A stretch of 64,000 nucleotides of DNA from Tragulus kanchil (taxonomy: Eukaryota; Chordata; Mammalia; Artiodactyla; Tragulidae), in the NCBI GenBank assembly GCA_022376925.1, contig JAIOJX010000004.1, positions 125,327,123 through 125,391,122 on the forward strand, in the 5' to 3' direction. Both the position numbers and the translations under genes were made by a program. Positions 60,234-64,000 of this stretch are shown piece by piece. The notes under the pieces are model-generated. The model made no database searches, had not been told where the DNA came from, and worked only from the letters and a program-made list of their open reading frames with translations. The first letter of the stretch is position 1. Every line of letters starts with the position of its first letter.

Positions 60234-60925
60234 ACCTGATAGGTTGTAGAGTAGAATAGACAGGTGGTTGTAGAGTCCTAGGAGGAGATGGTAGGTAGAA
60301 GGGAGACACCTGAGAAAGGTTGGGAGGCCAGTGAGTTGATGATAACTCAGGAGAGCTGCTCCTTGTTCAGTAAAGCAGGCTTGACTGGGTATAAACAGCT
60401 GATGAAGGAAGAGCTGGTGAAAAAGCAACCAATGATGTATGTCCTGCACCTGCGTCTACTTGAGGGGGTGGGGGTGGTCTTCTACCATCCTATATATATA
60501 TTGCTGCCCACTCAGTTGAAGGGAGAGTAGAGTAGAGCTTTCCTGCCTGCCTGTGTGCACCTCTTACAAGTACCCTATCCTAACAAATCCTTTTCTTGTC
60601 TATCACTCTGCCTCTCACTGAATTCCTTCTGTGTTGAGGCATGACGAACCTGGACGTCAGTGGGTCCAGATGTTGGGTGAGTGCTGGATTAAGTCCTGAC
60701 CATGTGGGTTTGAGTCCCAGACAGGGTTTTGGCCGGGATCGAGTCCTGACTACATGGATTCAAACAGGGTTTTGGCTGGGGTTAAGCCTTAGCCACATGG
60801 GTTCAAGTCCCAAACCAGGTTTTGGCTATGTTCAAGCCCCAGTCATGTGGGTTCAAGTCCCAGGCAGGGTTTGATCAGGTCTGGGCCCTGGGTTTAAGTC
60901 TCAAATTGAGGTTAAAACCCTTTCA
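60234..60925 (+). mobile_element. LTR-like element, duplicate copy
   Basis: Near-exact copy of 58977-59670 in duplication 22. Confidence 0.4.
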
Positions 60926-61084
60926 AACCCATTGTCAAGCCAGTTGAGAGCAATTTCAAGGCCAGGCCAGTCAACAAAGACAACTGCCAGATGGAGGTCA
61001 AAGAGAAGGAGTATTAAGGTAAGACCACACCACTCAGCAATTAAAACATAATTTAAACATTGTGGATAAACTGAAAGCAATTTT

Positions 61085-61355
61085 CTTTTTAGAAAAAAAA
61101 AAAATTGGTCTCTTATTGGTTTATTTATTTTCATCCATCTTTGTTCTTTAGCCTATGTGGGCCTCCCATTGCAGTGGTCTCTCTCACTGCAGAGCACTGG
61201 CTCTGGGCGCATGCGCTCCACAGCAGTGGCTCGTAATTGGACACACCAGTCCAGCCGCTCCGCGGCACATAGGATCCTCCCGGGCCAGGGACTGAACCAG
61301 TGACCCCTTTCACTGCAAGGTGAACTCTTTACACACTGGACCACCAGGGAAGCCC
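61085..61355 (-). mobile_element. CHR-type SINE with target-site duplication
   Basis: Reverse element, A tail at 61093-61105 side, head ending ggaccaccagggaagccc. Flanked by ctgaaagcaattttc on both sides (near 61071 and 61355). Confidence 0.9.
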
Positions 61356-61447
61356 TGAAAGCAATTTTCCAACATATTTTCGACTCTAGTTTACAAGACA
61401 CCTCAGGAGAAAGCAATTCATTTGCATGTAACAAGGTGTGTATATTA

Positions 61448-61680
61448 TGGGCTTCCCAGGTGGTGCTAATGGTAAAGAACCCACCTGCCAGTGCAGGTTA
61501 GACATAAGAGACAGAGATGGAGAGTTCCATTCCTGGGTCAGGATGATTCTCTTGAGGAGGGCATGGCCCTACTCCAGTATTCTTGCCTGAAGAACTCCAC
61601 AGACAGAGGAGCCTGGCCAACTGCAGTTCACGGGGTCACAAAGAGTCGAATAGGACTTAGCAACTGAGCAACAACAAAGT
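61448..61680 (+). mobile_element. Bov-tA-type SINE
   Basis: ggcttcccaggtggtgctaa head with an internal insertion, body cagtattcttgcctgaagaa, ending agcaactgagcaac. Confidence 0.83.
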
Positions 61681-61689
61681 AGTACAGAG

Positions 61690-61916
61690 CAAGGTTTCTC
61701 AGTCTCTGAATTGCTGACCTTGGGGGCTTGATCATTCTTTGTTGGTGGAGGGGCTAGGGGAGCTGCCTCTGCACTGGGAGACAGCAGCATCCCTGATCTC
61801 CTCGCACTCAGTGGCCATAAGACCCTTCCTCAGGCATGACCATCAAAAGCGTCCCCAGACAATGCCAGATGTCCACAGGAGGCAAAATCACCAGCCTCCA
61901 CTGAGAACCATTGTTA
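61690..61916 (+). mobile_element. MER5A-like hAT remnant
   Basis: Order matches MER5: aaggtttctcagtctctg, gacagcagcatccctgatct, cgtccccagacaatgccaga, ggaggcaaaatcaccagcct, ctgagaaccattg. Confidence 0.65.
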
Positions 61917-62510
61917 GTGTCTCAGCAAATGTTCAGCCTTAGATTCACAAAGAGCAATGCACAGAGCAATGTCAAATGTTCTACAAGTTTGACACCACGT
62001 ACAACTTTTTAAAACTTTCTCAAACCAAAATTTTCCCAAGTTTGTACGACCACAGAACTTGTATTTCTAACAACGCTCCAAACGGGTAAACGCAACAGGC
62101 TTTGGCAAAATCGTGTCGGAGCCAACACTGAACATTCGAAGGGGAAGCAGCTTTCTGCCAGACTACGAAAGCGTCTGCAAGGACCTAGCCTTCTCCTCTT
62201 CTGTTAGACACACTGCCTGTTTCCCATTGGCCCCCAGTTCCTGAGAAAGCACTTCAAAATCCATTACCATCCCCAGACCCTAATGAAGCCATTAATATCA
62301 GACCACTGATGATATCAAGAAGCAGTTCTGCTCCATTTCAGAGAGATACTGGAAAACATTTTAACAAGCACATTGCATTTATTTTGTTTTGTTCTGAATC
62401 GTTCCAACAGATTCCCACTTTCTCTGTGGAACAAACTCACCGGAGAAGGATAAAGTCTCCTTTTTTTCTGTTAAGCCTGATAAGGTCAGAATGGAAACTG
62501 CCAGAGGTTG
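61917..62510. other. Upstream flank, nothing recognised
   Basis: Unique-looking sequence with no exon or repeat I recognise. Confidence 0.35.
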
Positions 62511-62525
62511 ACATAAAGAAGCAAC

Positions 62526-62542
62526 AGCACCCCCTAGTGGCA
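62526..62542 (-). promoter_or_regulatory. CTCF-type binding motif
   Basis: The minus strand reads TGCCACTAGGGGGTGCT, nearly the vertebrate CTCF consensus CCACTAGGGGGCGCT. It is about 7.9 kb upstream of the C7-like promoter. Confidence 0.55.
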
Positions 62543-62854
62543 AGCATGCTCCAGTCCCCAGAGTTAGAGAATGAGAAACACTGAATGAATCTTCTTAGGC
62601 TCCAAGTCAAGGACTTGCAAAGCTAGTAAGTACTCCAGGTTGTATCTCTTTTTCTGTTACAGTGTCACTGTGCGAATACTTTGAGAATGAAAAATGGCTG
62701 CTAGGCAATGCCTTAGCTAAAGGAGGATTTCAGCAAAATATCTGCTGTTAAATACTTTGTCATTACACCTAAATACTGTGATTTGTGCATTAAAGTGCAG
62801 TCACCAGATGAGTATTCTCTGTTGGCTTTAAGTCCTTCATAAGAAAGTTGTTTG

Positions 62855-63066
62855 GGGCTTCCCTGTTGGCTCAGACGGTGAAGAATCTGCCTGTGGTGCG
62901 AGACACCTGGGTTCGATCCTACAGTTGGGAAGATCCCCTGGAGGAGGGCATGGCATCCACTCCAGTATTCTTGCCTGGAGAATGCCATGGACAGAAGTGC
63001 CTGGCAGGCTACAGTCCATGGGGCCGCAAACAGTCGGACATGACCGTGACTGAGTGCACAGATTAA
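62855..63066 (+). mobile_element. Bov-tA-type SINE
   Basis: ggcttccctgttggctcaga, cagtattcttgcctggagaa, ggacatgaccgtgactgag. The start of its duplicate is at 63963-64000. Confidence 0.87.
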
Positions 63067-63587
63067 GAGCATGAACAGGGCTTCACACTTCCCTGCTGGA
63101 TGAAATATTCTGACCCTTCACAACACTGGACACACCTTTTCCCCGGTGGTATGTGTCGCTGCAAATGACCAGGATCAAATACCAGTCAGGAGATAATAAA
63201 ACATTTCATCATGATGGTTTTCAGTGCTTGCTGAATTTAGAAGAGGACCTGGATTTGTCTGGGCTTCTAGTTGTCATCCAGGGTTTTCAGTTCTCTACGA
63301 TATGTGGCAAGAGCCTGCAAGTCTCAGAAACATTTCATTTGGTTTAAATTTGAATTAAGTCCCACAGCACTGAGAAAGAAGATACGAAATTCTAAGACTT
63401 CCTTGGCTCTAATTCACAGCTGCTAATATCACAAAAGACAAATTCGACATGAGGAACCTTCTGATGAAGGATAGTAGCAGCACCATCCATGTTCCTGCCA
63501 AAGGGACCAACCCTGGATCTGATGAAGCCTCTCAATGAGTTTTCAGAAAGCTCTGAGGACAGAGAAGTAAGCTGAAGTCACTCAGTC
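63067..63587. other. Upstream flank, nothing recognised
   Basis: No exon, repeat or RNA gene recognised in this stretch. Confidence 0.35.
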
Positions 63588-63633
63588 TCCTTTTCTGTTA
63601 AGAAGGTTAAACTGAGAACATAAAGAAGCAACA

Positions 63634-63650
63634 GCACCCCCTAGTGGCAA
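63634..63650 (-). promoter_or_regulatory. CTCF-type binding motif, duplicate copy
   Basis: Same motif repeated by duplication 23. Confidence 0.5.
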
Positions 63651-64000
63651 GCATGCTCCAGTCCCCAGAGTTAGAGAATGAGAAACACTGAATGAATCTT
63701 CTTAGGCTCCAAGTCAAGGACTTGCAAAGCTAGTAAGTACTCCAGGTTGTATCTCTTTTTCTGTTACAGTGTCACTGTGCGAATACTTTGAGAATGAAAA
63801 ATGGCTGCTAGGCAATGCCTTAGCTAAAGGAGGATTTCAGCAAAATATCTGCTGTTAAATACTTTGTCATTACACCTAAATACTGTGATTTGTGCATTAA
63901 AGTGCAGTCACCAGATGAGTATTCTCTGTTGGCTTTAAGTCCTTCATAAGAAAGTTGTTTGGGGCTTCCCTGTTGGCTCAGACGGTGAAGAATCTGCCTG

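Larger units (their letters stand above)
58486..61003. repeat. Direct duplication 22 (offset 1257 falling to 1255)
   Basis: 58486-59742 equals 59743-61003 except for a 2-bp difference (near 58582). It includes the LTR-like element. Overlaps duplication 21. Confidence 0.92.
62511..64000. repeat. Direct duplication 23 (offset 1108), running off the window
   Basis: 62511-62892 equals 63619-64000. Bases 63588-63618 are a shortened, altered version of 62456-62510. The CTCF-like motif is in both copies. Confidence 0.9.

Noticed and set aside
58977..60925. Complete endogenous retrovirus between two LTRs
   Set aside because: The two LTR-like copies are the two halves of duplication 22; no gag, pol or env sequence lies between them.

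Overview
The window is non-coding mammalian DNA from a ruminant. The evidence is dozens of tRNA-headed SINEs of the Bov-tA type, CHR-type SINEs (heads of the 'ggcttccctggtggtccag' kind), BovB-LINE ends, and older MIR, L1, L2-like and hAT (MER5-like) remnants. No long intact protein-coding frame exists. The only gene recognised is a complement component C7-like gene on the minus strand.

C7-like locus (54.65 kb down to 1.66 kb, minus strand). Eleven exons can be placed in the right order with GT-AG borders and matching phases: exon 1 with TATA box and ATG-AAG (54.6 kb), exon 2 signal peptide (42.0 kb), exon 3 first TSP1 start (41.1 kb), exon 4 TSP1 end and LDLRa start (36.7 kb), exon 5 LDLRa (32.8 kb), exons 6-10 and part of 11 MACPF (31.3, 17.3, 13.2, 10.0, 4.4, 1.8 kb), and exon 11 EGF-like. 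The rest of C7 (TSP1-2, CCP and FIM modules) would lie left of position 1. The reading frame is broken repeatedly: in-frame stops in exons 3, 4, 6, 8 and 10, a 10-bp deletion in exon 4, a 5-bp deletion in exon 11 and a lost TSP1 cysteine in exon 3. Exons 5, 7 and 9 read through. I call it an unprocessed C7 pseudogene or decayed paralogue. Exon numbers are mine, counted from the visible ATG exon.

Second layer: the window is punctuated by 23 direct duplications of unrelated unique sequence, each about 1.08 to 1.26 kb long and placed head to tail (or nearly so) every 1.8 to 5.6 kb. Copies are nearly identical, differ mainly by homopolymer indels, and the joints often carry 10-70 bp of garbled versions of the adjoining sequence. 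The simplest reading is unmerged overlaps between assembly pieces, not biology; the true locus would then be roughly 38 kb. Several pseudogene exons therefore appear twice (exon 5 almost three times).

Region by region: 0-4.5 kb exons 11-10; 5-9 kb intron with L1, hAT and MIR remnants; 9.3-20 kb exons 9-7 with CHR SINEs; 20-31 kb a long repeat-filled intron; 31-42 kb exons 6-2; 43-54 kb intron 1; 54.5-54.7 kb exon 1 and promoter; 55-64 kb upstream flank with a BovB end, an LTR-like element holding a short tandem array, a MER5-like element and a strong CTCF-type motif.
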